Shown here one piece after another: positions 10,364 to 22,541 of a stretch of 64,000 nucleotides of DNA. Numbering within the stretch: the first letter of the stretch is position 1; every line of letters starts with the position of its first letter. The position numbers and the translations under genes were made by a program. The notes beneath the pieces were generated by a model. That model worked only from the letters and a program-made list of their open reading frames with translations, did no database searches and was not told where the DNA came from. Origin of the DNA: Artocarpus heterophyllus (Eukaryota > Streptophyta > Magnoliopsida > Rosales > Moraceae); assembly GCA_025403435.1 (NCBI GenBank), contig CM046350.1, forward strand, positions 3,316,070 through 3,380,069. Reading direction: 5' to 3'.

Positions 10364-12072
10364 AAATCAAAGTGGAAAATTTTAATGCTTTTTAGGGTTT
10401 TGATTTCTTATGGCGGAGATTTTCCTTCCTTGATAATCTGTTAATAACCAGACTACTGTGTTGTTCTCGAATGAAGCAGTTTCCTTCTCTCTTTTTTTTC
10501 AGTGAACAACGAATTGTAGTTGTATACTTCTTTGAAAGCTTAATTGTGGTCTGTGGCTCAAAAAGTCAATGCTGAACTATTTTGTTATCTCGTTAGTCAT
10601 TCTATTTGCTCCAAATAATATCTGTGGGCTTAAATGTGCTCATGAAATTGGTTTTTGTCTTCTGGGATTTTCTAGAATGGATTTATGTTAAATGTAGGGA
10701 AGTAATTCAAGATTTTGTAGTGAACTTGGTTTTCTTACTTCATTTTTTATCAACTACTTTCATAAGCGAATATAATCTCTGTTTGCCTTTTAATTTGGCC
10801 CCTTGTTTTGTTTATCAGATTAGGCTGTTTATCAACATGAAATTTATTGGGCTTCATTTGCATCATTGCGTTTTTTATTCAATTCCGCATTTGCAAGGAT
10901 ATTATGGCAATGACACATGTAGAAAATTGCATTCCATATGCTTTCACTTTGGCTTTTTTTTTTTTTTTTTTCTCTCTCTCTCTACTTTTTGAGTAAACTA
11001 GTTATGTACTAGCAACTCCCCAAAATCTAGGTACTAGATATTCTTTTACATTCATAATTTCTTCCTCTTTCATATTAGCCTTTTAATTGACCCACCACCA
11101 TGAGACTGGTTCTGAATATTTTCAAGTTGATAGCAGAGCTTTTGTTCCCTGTCATCCTTTTTTTTTTTTTTTTTTTGAGGATTTCACTTTCCAATTTTCA
11201 TAGATGTCTTATAATGTAAATGGATGCAGGTCATCAACACATAATCAGTGTAAATGATGGAACTAGATTAGCTTTAGGAATAGTTATGAAACTGAAGAAC
11301 ATGTGTTTGTTCTTTCTTGAAGGGTGAGTTAGGACTTTTAGCTTTTTATGTACGACGATAGGACAAAAATCATAAATTGGGAGTAAAATAGCAACTAGGG
11401 TAATTAAACTTTATACCTTATAAATTAGTCAGATGAGGAATTACAGCTAGGATATGCCTGCTACGACTTGATTCAAGTAATCTTATGCCGGGAAGCTGTT
11501 GCAGGTTTCACGAATGGCTGTTCTTGTGGAAGATTTATGCATTCTGCTAGGTTGAAAAGGAAATAATCTCCTCTTTATGTAGTCACTAATGTGTGAAATT
11601 AATCAAGATAGTGTAGGTGAAGACCGGAAATTTTGGTTGCGTTGAGGCGTGATCCCAGCATTTGGTGCCGATTGGTATAGGGCATTCGATTTGAATGCAG
11701 CACATCATGTTTGTGCAACTTATTGAACCAGCTATGGGATGAAGTTGAGTAAAATGAGTCATCAGGACTAGTTGTATGTATCGTAGTTGGTAAGTGACGA
11801 TGTAGCTTGCGTTTTATGAAACTTTGTTCAGATAGCCTAGGCGGATTCCATAATTTCATGTGTCTCCACTGATGGATCATACGTCTGGCTAATTGGAACT
11901 TGGCCTTCAAGTTTTCTTTCTTTTGGTGCCCATCTAGCTAAACAATAGCCAACAAACATTACGAGTCAACATAATCCAAAGGGAAGAGTGGAAGCAGAAA
12001 ACATGAGCTGAACCAATAACTGCCAATCTCAAATTTTCGATCTCCTTATCCAGTGCACCCTCCAACTAGGCA
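10364..12072. other. 3' UTR and intergenic DNA, no gene recognised
   Basis: The first 200 bases are the likely 3' UTR of the complex I gene. The rest holds long T-runs (10952-10969, 11158-11176) and short reading frames without family features. Confidence 0.5.
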
Positions 12073-12263
12073 ACAGTCAAAAATAGTCCTAATATCACCT
12101 CCAATAATCACGTCGCCGCCTTACCTTGGCCGCCAACTGCACGGCCAAACTACCGCAAGAGCTTCCCCTTTCGATACTGAGCAACTCAGGGCACACCTTC
12201 ACCACATGACCAGCACCGCCCGATTCCAATCACGAGCGATTACAGCCAAAGCCACATGTGTTT
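12073..12263 (-). pseudogene. Broken RNase H-like (RVT_3 type) fragment
   Basis: Read on the minus strand from 12263 down, one frame gives HVALAVIARDWNRAVLVMW, then a stop, then SVSKGEALAVVWPCSW, a second stop, and GGDVIIGGDIRTIFD. This matches the order of the plant RNase H-like domain: a first strand ending in ARD.N, a helix starting .EALA, and a strand ending I..GD. Such domains occur at the 3' end of LINE-type retrotransposons and in many plant domesticated copies. Two in-frame stops show that it is dead. The flanks (11600-12072 and 12264-12480) may hold more of the same element but I could not recognise it. Confidence 0.6.
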
Positions 12264-15200
12264 CACTAACGACGGGAGTGCCACCCAAAATAAAGGGCCA
12301 ACAACCACCCCAAATTCAACAAACAGTTGGATCCAAGAAATCCATGGGGAAAGGTCCGGGCGACCCACGCTAAAGCAAAACCTTTGTTTAAGTTGACTTA
12401 ACCGAAAAACAACATTCTTATTGGGAATCCAGACAAGTCTATCAGAACCTGCACGTCAGGATTGTCAATCCTCGCAATATTGGCTACAGTAATTCTATCA
12501 AACAACTAATTCAAGGGGAAAAGAAACAAATAGCATTAGTTTAAGAAATTTTTTGAATATATAGCATGTTTTAAAATATTTGAGATAAAGAGCATATTTT
12601 AGTGTAAATATAGTGTCAATATGGCTATTTAAGTATGCTATGTAACTCAAATATTCTAAAACTATTTTTTTCTTTATATTTAAAAATGGTATGTTATTTA
12701 CAGCAATTTCTTTTTTTAGGCCCTCACGCTTTTTCTTGTACCTTACCAACATATTCTCCAAATACTTAAAAAAAGAAAAGGGTAGTTGCCATCCTAAACC
12801 ATTTATTATATAATACAATTAAAAGAAGAGTGCAAAGTGATCTACATCAAAAGGAAAAGGAGCGATAAATAATTTATTCCTGACAAAAAAAGAAGAAAAA
12901 AGAGGGAATAACAAACACTAGGCATGTCTTTTAATGGAGCTGGAGGTTTTGGAGAACATACATACGTGTAAAGTAGGGAATGCCACGTCTTGTTCCGTCT
13001 TTTATGATGGGGTGAAAGTAACATATGACCTCATCCCACCAGGTAGTATCTGAAGATTTTTGCCTCTATTCTTGGCAAAAGGGCTGGATACACAGGTCAT
13101 CTAAAGCCAATAAAGACATCAACGACTTGCAGCTTCGAAGCAAATTGTAATCGATTTAAATTTTAATGGGACCCATTTTTCCTTTGCCCTTTGCGACCTA
13201 ACCTTTTTCTATTCCACTAAAGATGACACATTCGCTTTGGGCTTTTCTGTAATTGGGGATTTGTAAACTTGTGGCCAAGATCACGTAATGTATGACTTTT
13301 GTAGACCCCACTAAGCTGACGCTCGATTAATTTTTTAAAAGCTATTTGCAGTTGGTCTGTATCGACTCGGCTGACTCATACGAAACATTGGGTTTTAAAG
13401 TTACTTCTTGATTTCTGGTTTGTATAAATCATGATCACCTTTGTTGCTTTATATAGTATATGTTGGGGTATGCTCGGCACTCCTTGCTGTTCGGACAGCC
13501 TACTTAGATATAATCATTTCTCACATATACTTGTGACAGCCTCTTTTCTTGTTGTAGATTCACCTCAAGAAGCCGAAACGAGCAGGGCAGGTAATCTAAC
13601 CATCATACGCGGCCGCACGTGACGTTGATCACCAATGGAGCAAGCAGCACGTCAACAGTATACATTCTAGTCATAGAAGCACCCTAATTATAGAACAAAT
13701 TAGTGTGTAAGTAACAATCAAAGAAGACAATAAGTAAAGAAGAGGGGATAAAGATTTAACGTGTGTCCACAATCACAAATTAAAAAGGAGAAAATTTATC
13801 AATAAGGAGCCCTATGATTAAAGGCTATATATAGATACAAGTTGTTAAATAAATAAATTATTTTTCATAATATGTGTAAATATGCTAATATAAACATAAT
13901 CATAGCAATCGGTTTACTATACCTTGGCAGTCTATTGGTATAGGAGTCGCACAAACTCTTATGGAGAGAGATAAACATTGTTTTATTTCTCGAAGCGGGA
14001 GGCGTTATGTAATTGTCGTTTTCCAACATATAAAATTATACTATTTACTCAGCTTTGTTGGGCAACTGAGACTTGAAATTTGTATAAAAGAACCCAAAAA
14101 GAAGGGTCAAAAAAACGGTGTCAAGGATAATATATTCTTGCATCTTTACGCTGTACTAATGACTAGGAAAGTGGCATTGGGCTTACTCTTCAAGTTGAAC
14201 TTAACTTTCAACTTTCTTATAATGCTTGGTAGTATTCGTGATAAGAAAGTGGGCCACAAGAAGCTGCTCTTTCTTGGAAGGAAAGCACCAAGATTCCCCC
14301 TTTTTCCTTGAATTTCCTTTGTCAATCGTTATCATATCTCGGTTTTACCTTTACCTGATTAACACAGAAGCTGTATCCTTACCCCTAGTGCCTAGGGGTG
14401 ATGGAAAAGCGTAAAAGGCAGCCTCTGCGCATCACATCTTTTATTGCTTCAAATTCCCAGGATGAAACTGCCGACTGGAATATCATCTACCGTCTAATTT
14501 CTTTTTGGAACTTTCCAAGGCTCAGGTAGAGATACTCTACCGATCGTACATGTCCATAAACATAAGTTTAAAACCTCAATAAGTAAATAAAGCAAAACAA
14601 AACAGAACCTAAAAAGACAAAAGGTGTACTGTTTCTAACCATTAGATTTGATCTTAATCGTATCAGAATTAAAAAGCGTATGAAACAAATAGTTTTTTAT
14701 ACAAATCTTTAATAGTTGAAAAACATACATAAGTTTTTTTTTTTTTTAATCCTATAGAAAAAAAATCTCCTTAAAAAACTCTAATTACAAAGGCTATTTT
14801 TTTTGTCCATTAATTTTGTGATACCAGTATTTGTCAAACAAGAGGTCGTAATAGTGGGTGCAGAACCCAAAAGGAATATTGGGTAAACCAAGCACTATAC
14901 AAACAAATGGAGTAATGAAGAGCAAAATTTATACCCCATTTGGCAATGTAATTGAAATTAAAAATTTCATAGTCGGTTGTAGTTTGAATTGATTTCGTTC
15001 CAGTTTTTTTTTTCATAGAATTTGAATTGCTACTCTATTTTACGTTAAATTGTTAGGTTGAACTATATTTTCAAACGAGTTTTTACTAATAGTTAGTTAA
15101 TAATCAAGTTTTAAGGATTAAATTAATTTAATATACAATGCATTTTTATTGGTAGTGCATGTTTTTTAATGTTAATTCTTGTTAAAATTACATTAAAATG

Positions 15201-16229
15201 AAAAGTATGTTAAACTGAGGTTTCTTGGTAAAATATCATTCATATATCATTGTAGAATTCAATCTCCTTTTTTCCTTTTTAATGTTCCCTTTGTTTAATT
15301 ATTTGTATTATTTTCGAATTGAGTTTTGTCTCATCCTTGCTATCGTGACCAAACCACTGCTTTTCTCCCCAGCCGTGTAATGTCGTTTTCCTACTTTTGG
15401 TTGTGAGAGCTAAAGTGAAACGTTAGGATTGTGTACTAGCTAGGATATATGACTATGGCCTCCGATGTAACACCTCCGAATATGTAACAGTAAGATCAAA
15501 AAAAAATCAAATTCCATTTCAAACCTGAAACCATATAGTTTTAGGACCATTTGAGTTTTCACAATGTGATTTGTGTAGGTTTTTTCTCTATTTTTTTTTT
15601 GGGTGAAAAATATGTCTTGTGTCACTTCTCTCTCTTTTCTTTTTGTAAGGGTGATGGATTTGTTGGAAACGCTTGACTTTACAAAGTAAAAACCATGTTT
15701 TTGTAGCATCAGTTTTTAATCTATCAATTACAACTATGAATGGTATAAAACTTTTAACAACTATAGTAAATAACTGAAGTTTGCTCAATAATTTGTTATG
15801 GATAAATGTTCAAAGAAAATAACATGCAACATAAGGGGAAAAAAAATGTTGAGCGACCATGTTGCTGAGGAAATAACACTGGAATGATGTATGGTGAATA
15901 TTTTAAAAGAAAAAAAAGAAGAAAAAATGCATTTATTAATAGTAGAATGAAGCAACAGATAATTTTACCCTATGGTTTTTTGACAGTTCAAAAATCATTG
16001 AACTCATATTCCTTTAAAATCACATTAAGTTACTTCTTTGGGAAAATATATAACTCAAAAAAGTCTTATGATTATTATTATTTGGTTGAGAACTCCATAA
16101 ATGATTGAACTCATATTGATACGTCATAATAGTTTACTTGCTTAATAAAATTATAAATATGTTCGAAGACAAATGAAGTATTATCTTAATAAGTTTGTGT
16201 GTCTTATTATTAATAGAATCGACTATTAT
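12264..16229. other. Intergenic DNA, no gene recognised
   Basis: AT-rich sequence with stops in all frames. A G-box (CACGTG) sits in GCGGCCGCACGTGACG at about 13608-13623 but no gene start follows it. No repeats longer than about 30 bases were noticed here. Confidence 0.45.
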
Positions 16230-16735
16230 GCTTCTTTTGGTAAGAAAGAAAGAAAATAAGAGGGAAGATAAAACTATGTAAGAAAAAAAACTATAAGGAA
16301 AGAAAAGTTTTTTATTTTCCCTTTACTTGTTTGGTATATGAAGGTGGAAAGAAAATAATTTTACTTTCTCCTGTTTGATATTGCAAGAAAAACCAAAATA
16401 ATAAAAAAACTACTATTAATACAATTACCATTTTGCCCAAATATTATTTAGCTATTTCTTTAACTTGACATCCAAATTTTTTGTTGAAATTTTGATAGAA
16501 AAAAGGACAAATTAAAAACTTTACTTTCTTTACATTACTGTCAAATTTTTTCCTCATAAAATCCACTCCATATTTAGAGAGATCAATTATAACGAGACCC
16601 ATGTGCTATTTTTTCACCCACTTGTCTTTTCATTTTAATTTATTTTCTACCAAATACCTTATCATACTAATTTTCACCCAAAATTCTTCCAATGTTTATT
16701 TTCCTTCTACTTTTCATTCATACCCATCAAAGTAA
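16230..16735. mobile_element. Possible foldback (MITE-like) element
   Basis: The left end (TTTTGGTAAGAAAGAAAG, near 16236) and the reverse complement of the right end (GGGTATGAATGAAAAGTAG, near 16728) share spaced words GGTA, GAA, AAAG and GGAAAATAA. The inside has no coding capacity. The ends are imperfect and I did not find a convincing target duplication. Confidence 0.35.
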
Positions 16736-17519
16736 ATGCATTTTTTAATTATAGTAAGAGACGCATTTATGCCAATTACGAATATTTTATTTTTTACGTG
16801 TATTAAACTTGTATTATACGTACGATACGACGTAGGATTATTGTCAGGAATGACGATATACTATGAAATCGTATGGGCCTCAGATGTGCTTCAAGTAAGC
16901 GCGCCGTGGTGGGGGTACCAGAAGATCTTTCTTTAACATAATAAAGATATTATTAAAGTAATGATTGAGGACGCCATGGTCCACGTCATCGTCGTATTAT
17001 TAAATTAAAGCTGTTCATTTAAAAAACATTGGAGTAAAGGATTTTTTTTCCTTTTTTTTTTAATTAAAAAAGAATTTAAAAGGCTTCGAAGAATGTGAAG
17101 ATGTGTCAGCAACTTCGTTTGGAGTGGGCGAACGCGGTCTTTAAGAAAAGGTCAGGATTGTTACATAAATTTACAAATCTGCCATTTTGAGTCCTTCTTA
17201 TAGCGATGTTCAGCGAAACCGTGTATTACGCAGATGGTTTTGTCGCTGCATTAATGCGTAAGCGCGTTTACTTTTTTCTTTTGGAAGAAAAAGACAATTA
17301 CTCTTTATATTTCAACCATAGAGTTACCAACACATCGTAGCAAATAAGACCAAAATACAGTAATATAAAGTGGTTTATGTTATAATAAAGTTTATTTTAT
17401 ATTATAATATATAAAAACTTTACATAATAACAATAATAGAATTTATTAGTTATAATTAAGTTGTCACTCCAATCAACCAAATGATAAAAAATAACAATTA
17501 AATTGGTAAAATCCTTTGG
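16736..17519. other. Intergenic DNA, no gene recognised
   Basis: Mostly AT-rich. A short GC-richer patch (16820-16925) contains no recognisable coding or RNA feature. Confidence 0.45.
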
Positions 17520-18005
17520 GTTATTGGCATTGTTTCATGTTAGTCATTGAACTTTAAACATAGTAAGATTTTGGTCCTAAACTTTTAATTTTAGCAAATT
17601 AATTATGGCAATGTTTTTGTTTTTTTAATAGTTTTGGTCATTGACATAAAAATTAATGACAGATTTTTAAAATTTAACGTAAATAATCACACCTTTATCC
17701 TATTATAACTTGAAATTTTATAAAAAGATCCACATTAAAGCCAAAAATTTTCTCTTTGTTACTATTAAAACATAGAGAAAACTATAACATTATATAGCTA
17801 TTGTAACTTTTTATGTAAAATTTTTAGTTTTTATGTGATAAGCATGTGATTATTTACAATAAATTTTAAAAACCGACCATCAATTTTAGTATTAACGACT
17901 AAACTACCAAGAAAACAAAAGTGAGGAATTAATTTTCCAAAATTAAAAGTTTATGTCAAAATGTAGGCTCAAAGTTTAGAACTAATAGCGCCATTTTCCC
18001 CCCTT
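17520..18005. mobile_element. Foldback element with ~200-base inverted arms
   Basis: The left half and the reverse complement of the right half align over almost their whole length: ACTTTTAATT (17581-17590) pairs with AATTAAAAGT (17941-17950), TTAGTCATTGAACTTT (17541-17556) with AAAGTTTAGAACTAA (17971-17985), and the middle words TAAATAATCACA and GAAAACTATAACATTATA lie close to the centre near 17765. There is no coding capacity. This is the layout of a non-autonomous DNA transposon with long terminal inverted repeats. Ends are placed to within about 10 bases and no target duplication was confirmed. Confidence 0.65.
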
Positions 18006-20410
18006 TTTTTAATAATTGTTGCTAAGCATATGCTTCTCTTTCTTTGAGGAGTCTACAAATTACAAGTAAGAAAGCTGCCATTTGTGTTATAACTACATAT
18101 GCAAAACGTGTAGTTATAAAAATAGTTATAAAAAATTTAGTTTGGTGTTAATTTTCTACTTACCTCTAACAGTAGATCTCAAGTCAGCCACCGTCCTTAA
18201 ATCAAAACATTAAATATGTATAAAAGTGCTTCAAAATCATTTTAAACGTGCAAACTGAGACTAAAGCTTAAAATCTACAATTCACCTTTAATTCAACCAT
18301 ATATTGTTGGTGTGTTTGACATGTTCTTGATATACGTAAAAAGAAATTTATTATATAAAATGTGGCGAGTGCAAAATCCAAACTATAAATTCATGTTGGC
18401 TCTATTGTATGATTCGCATCATGATGACAGCTTAAATTTCCACTCGTACGTAAATAGCATTCCTCAACCTTGAAAAATATTGCATTTAACTTTTCCTATT
18501 CCCGTTTTAATGGTGGACTTATTTATTTAGACTTAGTTCCGTTCATATCATGATTAGCAAAAGAAAAAAAACTGTTTGTTTCACTACATTGCGCAAAATA
18601 TTTGGTAAATTAATGGATCCTTTTTACCCCTTTAACTAATTGACAAACTTATGTTTATATAACAACATTACGCAAAATATTTAGTTAAATGCCGGTTTAG
18701 TTTATGTTTTGTGGTGTTTGACAATATGAGTTAGAACCAAAACTTTTGGTTGCTATAACATGTTACAGTATTAATAAAAAACAAACTATAATATAAAGCT
18801 TTAACATGCTGCAGTAATTTTAACCAAAATTAGCTCAAACCATTTTGTTTGAACCAATGCTCCCATCCTATTCATTTCCTTCTCAAAAGAAAAAAAAGTT
18901 GAAGTTCATTTCAACTTACCTTAAAAAAAGGGGAAAAAAAAAGTTAAATTCAACCAACTAGAGCTTTGCCGTTACCGGTGTAGTGAAAAAACTTGCTCTG
19001 TCAACGTGACGATGATACCGAATTCAATCACACGTTTGTGCCCTTGTTTTTTGTTTTTGTTTCTATTTTTTTCCCCTTTTTTTTTTCCTTTTTCTTAAAC
19101 ACCTCAAAATCTAAGGGAATTCAACATGATACATGTTTAAAACCGACATATCGTTTATTAAAAAAAAGTTGCCAATAATTGAAGCAATGGTTCACACGTT
19201 TTGTGTTTTCATTCTAATTACTAATTATTACTCCCGTCCCATGTACACTAAGATTCACCACTTAATTGGTACACCTCAGTCCTTTACTAACTCTTCAATC
19301 AGAAGATTAATACCTTAATCTTAATTTTAAGACCAAATAACACGGTGATTTAATTGAAATGAAAGCTGTAAACTGTTTGAAAACAGTCTTTGCTACTACG
19401 AAAAAGAGACATAAGCCACATTGAAGCAACACATATACAGTTTGACTTCAAAGAAGGTAAGCTATAGAATAGTCCTTAAGTTTCCCCAACCCTTTTCTCC
19501 CCCTTGAAAACGTAAACTCATATATTAATCCTAGATTAGACAATGTACATATCCACGCGATTTAAATTTCAAAAGGTTAACTATTTAATCATTGACCAAC
19601 CATTGCATGACGACGTTTTGATAAAATTTTTTAATCACGACTTGCAAATATGTATCAAAGTTTTCGAAATGTAAATGGTAAACAATCTGAGTCTTATATT
19701 ACTAAAATATAACAATAAACACTAGTTTATTAAATTATGATATTAAAGTCTAACCAGCTTAAACCACCAGTTGAATCCAATTCAATAAAAAAAAATTAAT
19801 AACCTTGAAAATATCACCGTCTTAAAATACATGTAAAAAGTAATAAAAAAAAAACATCTAGCCCTACTTCATTAAAATATACAAAACACTACTGTTTTGA
19901 ATAAAAGCTCCAAGTATTTAACGTCAAAATTCCACAAATAACTCCACGTCCAACTCCACTTCTTCATGTTAGTTGAGATGGATTAGAAGGTCCACCTTCA
20001 TGTATATATAATTCAATGGAAAAGACTTTTTTTTGTTTTTATTTTTCTTAGCAAAATAGACGTTTCCTTTCCTTATTTGACCAGTTTGCAGTCGTTTGGG
20101 GCCAGGAGCAACAGTACGTGCAGTAGTCAGTCCTTCCCCCGGTTTAGAACGTTCCACTCGCGACACGGTGAGAGAAAGAAATCACGAAAACAAACAAAAG
20201 CGAAAAATGAAAGGTCATTTTCGTCAACCTGATCTCTTTGATGGCAATCCCTCCGAGTAAGGGTATAAGGAAAGGTCATTTTCGTCAGTTTGAAATTTGA
20301 TGCACCCTGCTCCGAGTGAGCTTGATTGGGGGAGGATTCTAATCAAAAGGGTAGTACCGTAATTAAGTGCAAACTGAGGGGCAACTTATTTAGCGCATAA
20401 GATTGATGAC
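18006..20410. other. Intergenic DNA and distal promoter of the GRAS gene
   Basis: AT-rich and gene-free up to about 20050. From 20080 the base composition becomes more even and leads into the GRAS promoter. Confidence 0.45.
20211..20289 (+). promoter_or_regulatory. Duplicated promoter motif AAAGGTCATTTTCGTCA
   Basis: The 17-base word AAAGGTCATTTTCGTCA occurs twice, at about 20210 and 20271, 61 bases apart. The second is preceded by GTATAAGG. The repeat lies about 150 to 210 bases before the TATA-like box of the GRAS gene. Its role is unknown. Confidence 0.5.
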
Positions 20411-20420
20411 TCATATGAGC

Positions 20421-20430
20421 ATATAAAATA
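20421..20430 (+). promoter_or_regulatory. TATA-like box of the GRAS gene
   Basis: ATATAAAATA at 20421-20430 is followed after about 30 bases by a purine-rich stretch (GGAGAGGGAGGGAGACGG) that would start the 5' UTR. The placement fits the first UTR exon that ends at 20584. Confidence 0.5.
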
Positions 20431-20454
20431 CATCGGAGAGGGAGGGAGACGGAG

Positions 20455-22541
20455 AGAGAAGAAGAGTAAGACGCCACGCTTTGCTTTTCTAGTTCTTCAG
20501 CTGTTGGGCACTTTGGTGGAGAAGAGACCACAGAGGAATCTTGGACACAATATTATTGCCCCAACACTTAGTCTCTCACCAGAGGTATGTGAAATCATTT
20601 CAACCTTAAAATTCATCTTATTATCTTTGGAGAAATTGAGGTTGGTTTTTTTTTTTTTTCCCCACATGGGGGTTGGTTGATTTGAGGTTCAACTTTAATG
20701 GGGGGTTTGGATAAATGTTTAATATATGCTTGATAAGTTTTGGGCTAGCTTGAAAATTTTGTTTGAAGAAAGCCTTTCAAAAAAAATTTTCATTTGTTTC
20801 TGAAAAGAAAAGAGGGTTGTTTATTTCTTTCTTTATTTAGCGTTTTGGTTGTTATGATGGGAATTTTTACTTCGTTTGTTGTTATATGAACTTCGGTTGT
20901 TGGTTCAACAAATTTTTGTAAGAATTCAAAGGTCTCTATTTTCATTTCTCTGGGATTTTAGCTTTCTACTGCGAAATTCGTTGTGGGTATTTTTTGGTCT
21001 TTTAGACGTGGTTTTACCCTTTTAAGGATTTTATTTTTGAGCTGCTATAGATCTAAATCCAATAAATATTTCATTTGGGTATTAGATCTTGCCGTTTTCT
21101 TATTGAAGATCAGATGATATATGACTATACAATCAAAATATTGTCTCTTTTCTTCCTCCTTTTTCTTCTCAGTTTTTAATTTTTAAATTTTTTCCTTTTT
21201 CTGTCCATGTAGTTGAATTTCTTTACAATTTCTTTGTTTAACCTTTTTGTTTCCCTCACTAGAATTCACCCATGTCCTTCAAAACCCTCTGGCAACTTTT
21301 TTTCCCACCTCTCAAAAGTGCCTTTTTCAGTTTTTCTTTGCGGTTGGTAATTTTTATTTGTTGGTTTCGATAATATGGTAAGAAGTTGGTCATGTATTGC
21401 CTACAATTACGAATTCTGTTCTCTCCAATATCTGGTGTCAAATATTAAAGTATAAAGGACATGAAAAGAAATGGTTTTTGGCCTCAAGTCTCATGTTTTC
21501 CTTGTGATTTAGCTTATGATTTAGCAAACAGGTTTTTATGAAAGATATATATTTTAACTTTACAGATCATTGTTTTTTTCAATTCTTTGTCACGGCTGAT
21601 TTGGGATGTTTGTATTTGTCTAGGTTTCATCTAATGAGCAAAGTCAACTGTGTACTTGTCCAAAGTCAAGCCCTCCATTGGAGTTTGTCTCTTTCCTTTT
21701 TTTTTTTTGCTGAGATCACCTTTGCGTTGCTTGATCAAGTAGCGGGTGTTGAAAAACAAAGTAGGAGTCGTATGTATTTGTTACTTTCAATGTTTCCTTG
21801 TGGAATGCATGACTGGCCAACCAATAGAAAGTCAAAAAAGATGCAAGAGAATGTGAAGACTGGAGACCCAATTGGTTTTTTAAGTTTATCATTGGAAACT
21901 TAGCAAAAAGCAAAACAACTTTTTTCCCGGAAATTACGTGAAAGTACACCCAAAGAAGGGGAATTCTAGTTTGATTAAAATTTGAAAAAGAATGTGCATA
22001 TGAGCTTCTTGGGTACTTGATCACCTAGAAAAGTAAGCTATCATTAGGATTATTCTCGGCAAATTAGTATGGATGTCATAACTTGTCAGAAGTATGCTTG
22101 AGAATATATGTGTCTCTCGATTGTTTTTTAAAGTTTGAGTGGATTATTTGATTGTTTTGCTGCAATTTATTTCCATTGGATCAGCTTTTGTTACCACTAT
22201 CTGGTATTAGCTTCTTGAGATAAAGGTCAGGCTGCATCACTTAATGCCATTAGCAGTCACCAAATGCATAAATGCAATGGTTTTGCTGATTATTTTTGCT
22301 CTTATTTTTTTTTTTCGTTGTTGGTGCAGATTCGTTATGCCTAGCATATTTTTCATTGAGCTCCGTGGTTTCTGTTGAAGACGAAGTCATCTAGGTGCTT
22401 ATGGCTGTTGTTTACTGGTTGCTTGTGGTGACCGGATAACAGTTGTCCCTGGTTGCAGACAACTGGTTTGGCGAGTCTTGAAACAAGTATTATAAGATTC
22501 AGTAGTACTCATCTTTTGCGCCAACAATTTCTTCTTATCAG
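20455..22541 (+). other. 5' UTR of the GRAS gene with a 1.7-kb intron
   Basis: The first exon appears to end at 20584 (CAGAG before GTATGTG) and the second to start at 22330 after TTGGTGCAG. The intron (20585-22329, 1,745 bases) is T-rich with stops in all frames. UTR introns are known in the PAT1 branch of GRAS genes. The splice sites are read from consensus only. Confidence 0.5.

Noticed and set aside
10606..10992. 128-aa plus-strand frame after the complex I gene
   Set aside because: T-rich sequence giving Phe/Leu-rich translation, ends in a T-run and CT repeat; no family match.
12053..12373. 106-aa plus-strand reading frame
   Set aside because: It is antisense to the RNase H-like fragment and has no family features.
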